Assembly (NCBI GenBank): GCA_034509925.1
Contig: CM067529.1
Coordinates: 6,207,001-6,271,000, forward strand
Length of the DNA: 64,000 bases
Source: Hirudinaria manillensis
Taxonomy: Eukaryota; Annelida; Clitellata; Hirudinida; Hirudinidae
Direction of reading: 5' to 3'
Position numbers and translations under genes: made by a program
The notes under the pieces: model-generated
The model's input: the letters and a program-made list of their open reading frames with translations, nothing else
Database searches by the model: none
Told to the model about the DNA's origin: nothing
Part shown: positions 1 through 12,442 of the stretch, in pieces
Position numbering within the stretch: position 1 is the first letter of the stretch
Layout: the number at the start of each line of letters is the position of its first letter

Positions 1-2360
1 TATTTACAATGATAATTATTACTGTTATCAATATTACATTGCAATGCATTTTACTTCATGACATTACCTTACTTCTTATATTATAAAGCGTTGTTTCGAA
101 AAGGAAAAAACATGGATATAAAATAATAGCATTGGTGAAAAGCCAAGTATTTGAAATATGCACTTCACTCGTTAGCAATTTGTCTCTCGCCGAACGTTCT
201 GCGAACGGTCAAATAAATCTGAGCAGATGACGTTCGGGGATGAAACAAGAGATGTAACTGCCCAAACTTCTGTCATTTAAGACAAACTGATCTCACAGAC
301 AGGTTCGAGTATGGAGTCAGTTTTATACTTGCAATTCTTCAGAAATATTACGCTGTTCTTGACCTGTCTGTCATAGCCATTGTGTAGGATGTAAAAAGAG
401 AAATTACACTCCTTTCAAGTGCGCGTAATTGTGCCGCAGTTTAGAAGAGTTGGTCGGTAGGTGGCTTCCATCCATCAGAATTTGATAAATGTGATTTTTT
501 AACAGGTTATAATTATTATCGGATTTAGCAGTCTATTATTAAACAAACACACCGTAAAGTGGACACCGTAATTAAACAAATACCCATAATTCGGAAGACT
601 GTGATTAAAATACATTGCAAAGACCAGTCTGCAATTAAATTGAAGAGCTAAAGAAATGACTTGATGATGAATGATTTGTCATGTCTGTCCATAAAGTTAT
701 GCAGAAGAGAAAGTTAAAAAGGTGGAAAATAAAAGATAGCGAGGAAGAATGGAAGAAACGTTCAGAACAGAGAAAGAAAAAGTGTGATAAATAAAGTTTT
801 ATGGATGAAAGCACGCTTTTTCTCAAAAACATGTCAACAAGCAGCCATCACCGCGGAAGAATCCGATGTCTTGATTATCTGTTGTTAAATAATCGCTTAA
901 ACCTCAAAGCAAACTAAAATGAACCTTCAAGTTTTTGACGTTTTCGATGACGATACTTATTTCGAGACCGCTCAGTAATCCCAAGGTCTGATTAAACATG
1001 GCCAAAACAAATGCTAAGTACAATGGCAAAATAATTTCACCTTTTAACGAATTGATGAAGATTGGATATTCAATAATTGGGAGGTGATTGTTCTGGTAAC
1101 CATTGGAGACCGATATCAACATCAAGACCAGCAAAATCGGCGGCATCTTTGAGGTAGAACTGAAGGTTTTTGCTTAAGAGCACGTTCTGCAGATCATAAT
1201 TGGAAAAAACGCATTCGATCCATTCGTACGTCAAAGATGTCTAAAATACATTTCTTCTCGCGAAGAAAGTCTTGTTGTTTTCAGAGTCAAACGTGCAGAG
1301 AAACCGGTATGAATATTCAATCCTTAATTTTGTACTAATTTCCAATAATTCCTTTTTATATCATTTACAAAACACTCGAGTAAAAAATCGCTTCTTAGCT
1401 CCAAATAGACGAGAATTGATAGCCGAATCAACGCCAAGTCTTCGACTGGTTTTGACGTACTTTCAAAATAGTCGGTGCTGTTGAGCCAATGGTGAGATGT
1501 TAATGAGGTAGGGAGGGGTCTAAACTTTGGCAATTGTTCAGTAGAGTGTGTAGAATCTGCGCGTCCATCGTTAGGACCATCTCAGAACTTCGATCGTCCT
1601 TCCACTTATTGCACCTCCGTATCTCCAATGATGGACGTTTATTCTTGTCCCGCTTCGAGTCTTTTCCAATCTTTTCGTGATCGTCAAACGCATTCGTCGA
1701 GACATTGTAAAGGTTTAAAAGCCTTTTTAGAAACTCACTTGCGTAATAAAGCAAACGCCTTCCGTTTTAATGGCTTCACCTCTCAGCAGTTTTAACTTCG
1801 TTCGGATTATGTTGACAGATGGATCTTTGAAGTTTTATTTCTCTTTATTGCCTCAAGGCCGTGTGAGCCTCTTTGGATTTCACGTTCGAAACATGTTTTC
1901 TCGGCGGACTCGACTCTCCATTGCAAGCAATTCCAAAAAGGTTTCACTCGGAATGGCGAGTTACAACTCAGAGTGGACCGTCACTGCTCGATTAAACCAG
2001 CGTCGGTTAAAATGAAGACGAAGCAATTCTAAAACGACTTGTGGGAACGAGTCGGCGCTTTCCTACTTTTCCCATATCTGGCTTCAAACGTTAACTTTGC
2101 AAGTGAAATAATGCAAACTTTCTAACTCGGGCATCACCGAAACGGACCAAAGATCAGCGGTACCTTTGATGGCAAAGGTTAGGTGCATTCAGTGAGAACC
2201 CGACCACTCACAAAATTGTCAAAAATGAAAAAAATAGTCAAAGAAAATGAAGGCCGCAGACACAGTCGTTTACTTGTTCGGTCAATTATTTATTCAATCT
2301 TTTTGTTCAACTTGGAAGTTTAAAACAATTTATTAAAACGTCGATAAGTGAACCTTTGCC
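1..2360. other. Spacer; no gene recognised
   Basis: I see no recognisable gene here. The most gene-like frame is on the minus strand at 1146-904: 80 codons opening with a hydrophobic stretch that would pass as a signal peptide (MPPILLVLMLISVSNG) and followed by further hydrophobic segments. It has no family resemblance I can name and could be chance. Another minus frame at 1754-1500 is basic and polar and is also unassigned. The stretch from 2160 to 2360 is probably the 3' untranslated region of the RS-rich gene that follows. Confidence 0.4.
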
Positions 2361-4101
2361 TCAACTAAATCTTCTTTTCAACTGTTTCTCTCTCAAGCTT
2401 TGAAGCTTGCTCTTCCACCTGTCCATTTTGTCAGCAACCGTCACTGCCAACTGGGAATGATTAAAAGTGAATTTACGTTGGAAGGATTGAAATAAACTTA
2501 TATTAAATGAAATTAACTCGATCGAGGTTATCAGATTTAATTTTAATTTTAGTTATTTGGTTTACCTAGCAATGGACATGCACAAAAACTTGCTATTCCA
2601 AATCCAATGCTGGCATTTAATAAGATGAGATTTTCATTTATTTAAAAAATTTGATTCTTACATTTGGACTGATGAGATTGATAGGGTTATTTGGATCAAA
2701 TATTCTTTTGTTCGTTCTTAGAATGGAAGGCACAGATTTTGAGGTGGCAAACATTGCTTTAGAATGAGCCACATCCATTTGATTTTCTTTAGGAAGAGGG
2801 ATCTGAAAAATTACAGAGTTTTAAAGGTATCATCATGGAAAAGACTTTCTACGTAAGTTGATTAATCATGGAAAGCCTTTGATGTTTTAGGAATTGAAAT
2901 CCCAAAGGAGTTAAACCGAATTGAAGTTGTCAATTGCTTGGCCAACAAGGTCTGATATTAATTTTTTTAAAGTTCTTAAAAAGAGCTTTTGTAATATCAA
3001 TACTTAAATAATACGAAATCAAATCTGTGCGAATCTGGTACCTCTCCACGATTGGATTTGAACTCCGACTGAACGAACCCAGCAGAATCAATCTCCTCTA
3101 TGGCAGCAGCTCTCTTTATCTGATCATCTACTGACACCTCTTCGACTTTATGATTCAACTTAAGAGTTTCATCTGATGAAGCTGGAAAAATGAACAAGTA
3201 CTCATTTAAATCTAACATTCATTAAAATAAATATTTAAAATCATCTTTGTTGAAAAAAAAAGAACACTTTAGGATCACAAGATTCAACTGTGGTTTTTAT
3301 ATTTGACTATTTGTTATAACTTTAAACCCACCAGCTGCTTTCAGTGCTGCCTGAATTCTTTCTTTGTTTCGACTGATGGCTTCAGATTTTGAGGATGATT
3401 TATGTCTTTTAGAGCAAAAGTATACTTCCGTTAGGCATTTTCTTACATCAAATGCGTGCATTATAATTTTAAACACAATGCATGATGTATTTCTACTTAA
3501 GTCCGTATTTGCTTATAATGGAAATGCATACAAACCTTGTACCTGAGCGAGATGATGAAGAGGAAGACCTTGAACTTGGTGATCTTTTGTGATGCCTCGA
3601 AGTATCTACTTTCGAGCGAGAATGATATTGGTTTCCTGCCGAGACAAACGACGGTCGTGTAAATCAATCAACATTCGACGCATAATTCACCACCCACTTG
3701 AATCCCTTTCTCTATGTCTTTCTCTAGACCTTCTTCTGGTTCTTTCTCTGGAACTTCTCGATCTGTCAACTGAACGTTCCCTGCTGTGCTTTGATCTTCT
3801 GTGATGGTGGCCAGAACGTGAACTCAAACTGTGGTATAAATAATTATTTGAAATCAATCGGGGTAAGTGATTTTTTTCAACATTCCGAATTATGCTACAA
3901 CTAAACCCAAAAACCTATGCTATAACCATGTAAGATACTTTGGTTTACATTTGCAGTCACGCACTAATCCGCTGCGATCATTTTTTCCATGCAAACTAGG
4001 TCAAATAATTCTGATAAAGAATTTATCAACTGCAACCTTCTGGACCTCCTTCTTTTAGATTTTCTATGTCTATGATCACGGTCTGATTCCGATGAAGACA
4101 T
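2361..4101 (-). CDS. Arginine/serine-rich protein, RSRC1-like, multi-exon
   Basis: Minus-strand gene reconstructed from exons at about 4101-4037, 3828-3698, 3635-3543, ~3413-3332, 3181-3042, 2802-2662 and 2450-2361. The start exon reads MSSSESDRDHRHRKSKRR. Exons 2 and 3 are dense in RS/RE/SR dipeptides, the composition of nuclear pre-mRNA splicing factors. The middle exons are acidic/helical and contain IEEIDSAGFVQSEFKSNRG, and the last exon ends WKSKLQSLREKQLKRRFS. This order (RS head, helical middle, short conserved 'F-x-Q-x-FKS' block, basic helical tail) resembles RSRC1/SRrp53, which acts in splicing. That family call rests on memory of its general shape, not on an alignment. Phases agree between exons except at the exon 3/4 junction, where the acceptor is uncertain. 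Alternative: another RS-domain nuclear protein. Confidence 0.55.
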
Positions 4102-5057
4102 CTTAAATTAAATTATTTGCAAAAGCGAAAATTGTTGGTTCGGCTTTTCTTCAACTTCGAAAACATATATCGATATTCCAAAATGAAGCCAACTGCAACA
4201 AAATAGCGCAACTGCCCCAATCATACACTTTCAAAACAGAAGAATGTAAACTAATCTTTTAACGCTCACAACAATAAAAATTTACAGACCATTACGTAAT
4301 TAATTATTCACTTGGTTATATCACTCAAGTTTTGATATGAAATCAAGTCTATGTTATATATTAATGCATTAAATACTTGCATTATTTATTTCCTAGTCCT
4401 GACGAAGGATTGGAGTACCTCGCATTTCAGTTACACCCGCCGAGCTAAGGGTTTCCCAAACCACTTTCACACTTGCATCAGTCATGCAACCATGAACTAG
4501 TACAACCTTAAAATGCTTTAAAGCAGGACTCGAAGATCCGATGAGTCAGCAACGCCCAGAAATTACCTCTTGTCGCACTTCCAAACCGAAACCCCAAACA
4601 TTCATTTAATCTATAATACATACGATGGCATTACGGAATTGGGAATCTGCCACATAAATCAGCTTCAGCCAATTGGCTTTTGGTGTCCCAAACAGACTTA
4701 TTTGCCTCCCACAATACTCCCAGTGAATCAGAAAAAAGATCAGATGACATCTGACCCCCAGGGGGCTGCACACCAGCTCTTAAACTATCCATTGACTGCA
4801 AATTCAAGTTGCCTAAGAGACCACATTACTATTATGCCATAAGTCAGGGCATAGTAACATGCAATATTTGACCACTACAGATCAATGCTTTTGTCCTATG
4901 GTAAGAAAGCAACTTGGAAATGTGTAACCAGACCACATTGTTACATAAACAGCCTACAAAACAATGACATAACTTGATCTAAAACTTGTCATAAGATTCA
5001 CAATAGTGTGTTAGGCATGATGGTCTGCTTAGATTCCCAAGTCAATAAAAGAACAGA
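4102..5057. other. Spacer between RS-rich gene and SSBP1
   Basis: No coding exon recognised. The part near 5057 should be the 3' untranslated region of SSBP1, and the part near 4102 the promoter of the RS-rich gene. The section 4390-4850 is less AT-rich than its surroundings but shows no open frame with family similarity on either strand. Confidence 0.35.
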
Positions 5058-6135
5058 TCAATTTATAACTTCTTCCATATCCTCTCCTTCCATGTGAGAA
5101 ATGCTTCCAAGGGAGATGACATCATCTGCAAGGAAACCAAGAAATTAACTTTGAAATTGCAATTTTTTAAAATGCATTTTAAAAGCAATCAATGGCTTGC
5201 AATTCAAGACCTGCTATGATGTTGGCAGATCGTTGGGTTTCCTTGGATTTGTCCACATATTGACTGTAACTTATTTGCCCAGTTACATACACCTTGTCTC
5301 TGAAATGCATGGACCACAAATAAGATTTACAAGGGTTTATTTCCATTTTCAATAAAAACATTTGAAAAAGCAATAGGAATTATAAATAATAAATATCCAT
5401 GATAATTCAAACCTACTTTACCTCTAATAATACTCACCCCTTCTTAACATCTCTGGCAACAAGATCCCTAAGAACAGGTCTAAACACACTAATCCTGTGC
5501 CATTCTGTTTTCTGGATATACTCACCTGATGAAGTAATTATAAACATAAATGCAAAATTACAAGGAAATTAGAAAATAAATAAATAAGAAGCAAAACAAT
5601 CTCAGCAAACCATCTTTTGTTTTAAGTGTGTATGAAGTGGCCAATGGGAAGATGGTGACAGGATTTTCTTCGGTGCCCCTAACCTCAGAATCACGACCCA
5701 CCCTGCCAACCAGTATCACTTTGTTCACTCCTGCATTGAATCATTCAACCAGATTACAAATTTGAATACTAATATTACACACTCTTCCAAACAAATAAAA
5801 TTAATTGATTAGTCACAAAATTCATCAGGCAAGCATCCTAAGTTTAAACTACTCGCCTCTCTCTCCAGTCAAAACAACTTTAGAGCCCTTAAGGACAGTG
5901 CTTTCTGTTGATGTTGCACACGACCTTAGTGCACATCTTGCCACCTTCAAGCAAAAAAAAACTGTGCAGTCTTAACACGAAAAAAACGTGACACTCGTTT
6001 TAACAACAAAGCGCGCCACAGCAAAGTGTGTGATGCAAGCCCATATAACAATTGAAAAGAATATACAAATCTAACAAAATAAGTAAAATGCAAATCACTT
6101 ACGTTGAATCCACCGAGAATTGTCCTAGAAAACAT
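5058..6135 (-). CDS. SSBP1: Mitochondrial single-stranded DNA-binding protein
   Basis: Six exons: 6135-6103, 5944-5857, 5730-5611, 5525-5438, 5299-5211 and 5125-5058. They sum to 486 bases, a 161-aa protein (animal mtSSB is about 150 aa), with every codon phase consistent. The N-terminus ([11 protein letters not shown], then Arg/Ser-rich) fits a mitochondrial presequence. The OB-fold follows: [17 protein letters not shown], then TEWHRISVF, then [11 protein letters not shown], all hallmark strands of bacterial-type SSB. mtSSB coats single-stranded DNA during mitochondrial DNA replication alongside the Twinkle helicase and DNA polymerase gamma. The C-terminal tail is acidic ([12 protein letters not shown]). 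Intron 2 has a GC donor (AGAG|GCGAGT), required to keep the frame at ERGVNK. Its start lies about 570 bp from the divergent phosphatase gene. Confidence 0.92.
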
Positions 6136-6708
6136 CGTTACGAAACAAAGTACTGAACCCCAATAGAATAACAAATGACCGCTGATCTCTGCTAGACTTC
6201 ACACCAATCACAAATAATTTATGAGTGTCAACAAACAACTACATTATATAGGATGCACCGATTATATAATTTTATTTAAATATAAATGATTTTGTCATTA
6301 AATATATGTTAGTGATTATCAATACAAATAGTTTCGCGCGAGATACTTATCTCTTTTGGATTTGTCAATCCATGACATAATTATCATTAAAAAGTAAAAA
6401 AAAAAACATTATTAGTTGTTATTAACTTTTACTGGTGCTCATTAATCCGTACATTTTAACTGCCTCTTTGCTCCACTAATTGTGTTTCCATACGAAGGTA
6501 ATTGATGTAATTCATAGCACATTTATTTAAATGTTTCAAAACATAATCACTAAACGAATAGTGCATTGTTGGTGTAAATTTTCCGAGATCACTTTTGACG
6601 CCAAACTGTTTTCATAGCGAGGTGTGGCATTGGAGAGCAGGCCACTTTTGTGGAAGAGCCGCTTTTTTGTGCCACTTTAATTTGCTCTTAGCGAATGTCA
6701 GATTCAAA
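6136..6708. promoter_or_regulatory. Divergent intergenic region SSBP1 / receptor phosphatase
   Basis: 573 bases separate the SSBP1 start (minus) from the signal-peptide exon of the phosphatase (plus). It should hold both promoters. It is AT-rich and I found no convincing TATA box, initiator or other motif, so the call rests only on gene orientation. Confidence 0.4.
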
Positions 6709-7673
6709 ATGATGAGTTATATAAGTTTGATTAGTGCCAAATTTGTTGTACTGCTTTTTTGCACTGAAGGTAATTGAAGCGAATTAACAAGAAATCACTG
6801 AATCGTTAAGATCTATTTCCTTAGATAAAACAAAGCTTTGCGTTACATGAAATCTAATTAACGAAACTACTCATTCTCAAGCAACGACAATCGCACAAAC
6901 ATTCCTATTCTCTTCGGTAACATCATCAGGCAATGCTATCACATCAAACCAAGTAATTTTTATCCAAGTGCTTTCATTTCTCTTATTTTACTCGCTTTAA
7001 TTTATGTATAAAAAGGGGATGAACATACTGCTGCTACAAATACAAACACATTTTATCTATGTTTTATTTTTATTTATTTTTTTAGAAGTGTTCAATTATT
7101 TGCTGCAATTCCAAATCAAATGAGAGGCCACTTTTTGAATCTTTTAAGTCTAATTTGATCATTTATTATCGAATTTATTATTTTATTCTCTTAAATTATA
7201 TATAATTTTTTCTTACTTGAACTTTATTGGCCTTAATGTTTGATATTTCCCACGATTTAATGGTTCTAGCTTATATATTTGATTTACAGAATATTCTGAT
7301 AAATGGAAGCAAACCAGGTTAAACTTTTTAATGTTAATAAGTATTCTGATATTTGCATGTTTTAAGACTATCTTTTATAATAAATAAAAATGATTTCATA
7401 TGAATTAAATATTACTTATATTCTAATACAGTTTATAATTAAAGCCGCCATTATTATACATCACGCATCTTTTCTCTAAAATTGTGATAAATCACTATGT
7501 TAATATCTCATTTGTAATAATTAATTTTATAATAAATACATTTCAAAATCAGTTGATGACAATTTTTTTGTCTCCTATTTTCAGTTGATTAAAAATGTTT
7601 ATTAATGGCATGACAAATAAATCATGCATGTTGGTTGGTATCAACTGTTTAGTCTCTGATGGAAGATATGGAC

Positions 7674-7710
<37 letters not shown>

Positions 7711-10700
7711 ATTAACTATTATTATTATATTATTATTATTAATAATGTAATTGTAATTATAATTAATAATAATATATAATTTAATATAATAGTATAATTA
7801 TGTTATAATTAACAATAATAATATTATAATTATAATAATATAATAATCATTATATTATATTATAATATTAACTCTAAATCTAACTAAGTACAAACGATGA
7901 TTTCAGATGCTTCCCCTACAAAAGTGCCTCCAACTTCGTTTGTTGTGTCTTTGGATTCCACGTTTTCCTCGGGTTCAATAATATTGGATCGTCTGACACA
8001 ATCCTTGTCATCATTATCATCATCATCGTCGTTATCATCATCGTCACCTTTATCGGAAATAGCAGAAGATGATTTGACCTCACCATTTTCACAATCATCA
8101 TCATCATCGTCATCATCAACACCATCAACATCTTCTTCCCTGTTACAACTTACATCATTATTGTCAACATCATCATCGTCATTGACGACCAGGAATGGCC
8201 TAATCTCAAAACAAGGTTCTTAGCAAAACCACTGCAAACCATGAATGCACTCAATCATTCACTGATTGTTTTCTTCCTACAGACGTTCAATCCACAACAA
8301 CTGACCAACAACTCCAACAATCCACAACAACCAACCAACAACTCCAACAATCCACAACAACCAACCAACAACTCCAACAATCCACAACAACCAACCAACA
8401 ACTCCAACAATCCACAACAACCAGCCAACAACTTCAACAATCCACAACAACCAACCAACAACTCCAACAATCCACAACAACTGACCAACAACTTCAACAA
8501 TCCACAACAACCAACCAACAACTCCAACAATCCACAACAACTGACCAACAACTTCAACAAACCACAACAACCAACCAACAACTTCAACAATCCACAACAA
8601 CCAACCAACAACTTCAACAAACCACTACAACTCACTTTCAGAACAACAGTGATTCCAGTCCATTTGCAGGATCATTATCAGGTTCTAGTTTCATTGTTTT
8701 GCATTTATTTTTTAAATTGTTTTTATAAAATTGGAAATTATAAAAATTGTAAGATTGTAAAAAATGTTTCATCCCTTTTTGTTGTCTGAAGTTTGTATTT
8801 TTGTTTGCTTTGCAAATAATTGTATTTCATGACCACAACAATTGAAAGTTCAGAGGTCATGTTAGGTTAACATTAGTTAAGTTGACATTTACAAGCAACC
8901 TACCTAAGCAAAGATTTTCATGTTCCTCATTAATTCCTAGGATGATTTTCTTCTTCTTCACGTGGAAGAAGAATTTTGTTGTGACTTGAATTTATTAATT
9001 GCTACAGATTTTGTTTTTCAAATTCAATGTTTTTATTATTATCATTTTATTATTATTATTATTATTATTATTAAGGAATTTTTATTATCAATTTTCTGGT
9101 TCACATTTGTTGAGTTGTTGCTTCAATTTGTTTGGCAACATGAAATTATCAGCAGACTCGTCAGAGGTTCATAATTTACGAGTCTACTCCACGTTGTGCC
9201 GTGTTGTTTATTTGTTTATTTGTTTCCCCCCCCAAAAAAAAACAACAACAACACTTGAATAACCAAACCAACGATCCTGATAATGATCTTCGTTTCAGGT
9301 TGGGCTGCAGGACCTGCCATCGGCGGGATCTTGGGACTGACGACCCTGTTTGCGAGCGCTTACGTAGTCGGGAAGGAGAGAAGGAGAAGAGGAAGTTCTT
9401 TGAACGGGTTTCGACAAATTATTATGTTAATAACTAAATAGTATTAATTTATTATATTTATTAAAAATTATTTTCATAACTAATCTTATTAATTTATTAT
9501 AATAATTAAAAAATTAAAATGTTGATCGACACTTTGTTGCTTTTAGTCCTGCTGCCAGTTGTCAAAGTTTTAATGAAAATCCTGCTTTCGTGCCTTCGGA
9601 TGCAGAAAGGTTTGCAACGAGGATTCGTTTGTTTTTGCAACAAAAAATTGTTGAAATACAATCTGCAGTGGTTTTTAAAGTGTTTGGAACGTTTGTTATT
9701 TAGCATTTTTGGAAAATCCACTTTCTCAGATTACGTTGGTTGGAAAAAGAACAATGTAAAGCTCGCATAAAGTGGTTCTTTACCATCCTTCTGCAAAAAG
9801 TTATCAACCTCTGTAGTTATTTATTAATAATTATTAACTTATTGATTAATAATTATTAACTTATTGATTAATTAAGGGGGGCTGTATGAGCAACTGCAGA
9901 GATCTCTGAAATTAATTTATGCAAACTTATGCTAATTTATTTATAACTCTCCTGATGAAATGAATCAAATCCTACCATTTTTAAAGTGGTTCTGTCAGAA
10001 AATGTTGATACTTAAATCATGTTAATGTTTCCTAAAGCATCATTGAATGCAGATCATTGATATTAATAATTGAGAAAACATGGAGGGTATTCTGCACTTT
10101 GAATATGTATTTGAGTTTCAATGACAATTACAGATTTTATGTTTAAACTTAATTTATATTGTTTTAAATTTCATTTATTATTATTTAATTAATATTTTTT
10201 AAAATTTCATTTATTATTATTTAATTTATATATTTTAAAAATTTCATTTGCATCCCTCAATGCTGACCAGTCGACCCAAGCCCATAAAGGTGCATAAATT
10301 TGCATCATACGTCGATGACCTTCACAAAGATGGAGACAAAAAGTTTCATTCTCAGTACCAAGTCGGTACTTTTTTGGATATAAATTCGGATGAAATTAAA
10401 TTATTAAAAGCAATAAACCTGTTTTTAAAACCTTTTACTCTGAGGTCACAAACTACAAAGAATATTTTCAAATAAAAACTAAAAAATAAATTACAAAAAA
10501 AAATGTTGATTCGATTGTTTTTAAAAAGATGTTGACGAAGTTGACGTCCCATCACGAGAAGTCCGCGTCTGAACTTCCACAAAACAGAAACAAGAATCGA
10601 TACGCGAACATACTTCCATGTCTGTGACTTTTTCTGACTTCTTCTTTTTAACGATGATTTTTAAAATATTAATATTTATTCTATAATAATAACAAAATAA

Positions 10701-12442
10701 TAATTCTAAAATAATAATTCTATAATAATAATAATAATAATTGCTAACGTTGCTTTTTCAAACGTTCAACTTTTCCAGACGACTCGTCGAGGGTCAAGTT
10801 GAGTCCATCAGAGGTCGACCAACAGGCCACCGATTACATCAACGCCAGTTACATCCCCGTGAGTTCTACAAGTTAACTACAATTATTACCAATTATTATT
10901 ACCGATTAATCATTATGTAATAATAACCGACGATAAGCAATACTCGTCGTTAATCGATAACGAAGAAGACGAAGCTTGATTAACTCGAGCGATTCACAAA
11001 AGAATTCGTCCGCGACAGGGGGAAACTTATCGACGAGAGTACGTGGCCGCTCAGGGACCTCTGAGCAACACCCTGGCAGATTTCTGGAGGATGGTTTGGG
11101 AGCAGAACGTGAGCTGCATCGTGATGTTGACGAGTCTCAAGGAAGACGGGAAGGTGTTGCGGAGGACGGCTTCGTTTCGTTCGCTCGGTCCACGGATTCT
11201 CGAAACTTTGCATTTTGTTTTTCAGGACAAATGCGCAAAGTACTGGCCGTCGAAAAGCGAGGCGTACCAGGACGAGTTTCTGGGCTACGGGGAAGTACAA
11301 GTTTGTTTGTCGTCAGAGTCCGTACTTAATCATTACATCATCAGAATACTCAAAGTTCAGATGGTGAGATGCTTTTCGTGTTTCGTTTGAGCTACTCTTG
11401 CACCAGGAGGGTCTTTCAAATCCTAATTAAATGATGAAGTGATAATTAAGAAATAATAAAGTAATAATTAAGTGATAATTAAGAAATAATAAAGTAATAA
11501 TTAAGTGATAATTAAGAAATAATAAAGTAATAATTAAGTGATAATTAAGAAATAATAAATTAATAATTAAGGGATGGAGTTATAATCATAATTAAGTATG
11601 AAACGAGGGCGAATTTAACTTTTCGTGACCAAGTTTTGTGCCTCTTGTCGACGTGGAAAACATCGCGCAGGACGAAGTCTGTCGGACCGTCCGTCAGTAC
11701 CACTTCCTCGATTGGACGGACGGCAGGTGCCCTTCGGAGGTGGAGAATTTTTTAAATTTCACAAGAGATGTCAGGGCATTCAGTAACAGGGATTCACCTG
11801 TTTTGGTTCATTGCAGGTTTTTTTTTTTTTTAAATTCTGATTTCAAACTAAAACTTTCACGTCTCGTGTTTTTATTTTTTGACATAAAATTCATTGTCGG
11901 GGAATTTATTGGGATTTTATTTATTGGGACTTATTTGTGCTTTGAGTTTTTTTTTATAAATTTTAATTTGGTTTGTGACGTGGAAGTGTTTTTCAGTTCT
12001 GGGTCCGGAAGGACGGGCACGTTCATCCTGGTGGATAGGATGCTTCAAGTTGTCGACGCGGGTCGCGAGTTGGACTTGTTCGGGACGACTTTGCAGATGA
12101 GGGAACACAGGATTTTTATGGTGCAGAACGAGGTGAGGTTCTGCTTCGAGGATATGAATTTGCAGGACTCGTCTGCTTCTTTGCCATCAATGAATTCTGT
12201 TTTGTTGCTTTGGCTGTAAAAATCCGGGTTTTCTTCAAAGATAATTTATTTGTTTATTTATTTGTTGATCGTTCGCCAATAACAGATATTTAATGTTATA
12301 ATAAATGGTTTTTATTTAATGTTTATTTAAATATTTAATGTTATAATAAATGGTTTTTGTACGATTTCAGAACCAGTACGTCTACGCACACGACGCAATA
12401 AAACGTGCAGTTAACGAGAAAGCCTCGCATCATGGTTTGTAG
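6709..12442 (+). CDS. Receptor-type protein tyrosine phosphatase, single domain, mucin-like stalk
   Basis: Fifteen exons: 6709-6769, 6882-6952, 7290-7317, 7907-8215, 8283-8681, 9299-9425, 9547-9609, 10271-10361, 10529-10619, 10779-10858, 11019-11153, 11226-11363, 11671-11816, 11997-12132 and 12371-12442. They total 1947 bases (648 aa) with all phases agreeing. Order: signal peptide ([18 protein letters not shown]); Ser/Thr-rich ectodomain; ten-residue [10 protein letters not shown] repeats; one membrane span ([19 protein letters not shown]) with a KERRRR stop-transfer; juxtamembrane SRPKPI; one catalytic domain. Catalytic marks: [36 protein letters not shown], a WPD loop reading WTDGR, the P-loop [10 protein letters not shown] with Cys and Arg kept, and a Q-loop NQYVY. 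The layout resembles R3-type RPTPs (PTPRJ/Ptp10D group), but no fibronectin repeats are present. It should dephosphorylate phosphotyrosine at the plasma membrane. Several donors are weak (GTTCT, GTTAA). Confidence 0.9.
8287..8640 (+). repeat. 30-bp coding minisatellite in phosphatase stalk
   Basis: About 11-12 tandem copies of a 30-base unit encoding the decapeptide [10 protein letters not shown] in the frame set by the flanking splice phases. Units differ by single changes (for example aacaactcc or aacaacttc, and ccaacc, ccagcc or ctgacc). In the protein it forms a Thr/Gln-rich extracellular stalk likely to be O-glycosylated. Another frame (N-N-S-N-N-P-Q-Q) is also open but does not fit the exon phases. 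Confidence 0.85.
11425..11575. repeat. Minisatellite of about 34 bp in phosphatase intron
   Basis: Roughly four copies of an AT-rich unit containing agtgataattaagaaa and taataaagtaataatt, in the intron between phosphatase exons 12 and 13. No coding content. Confidence 0.8.
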
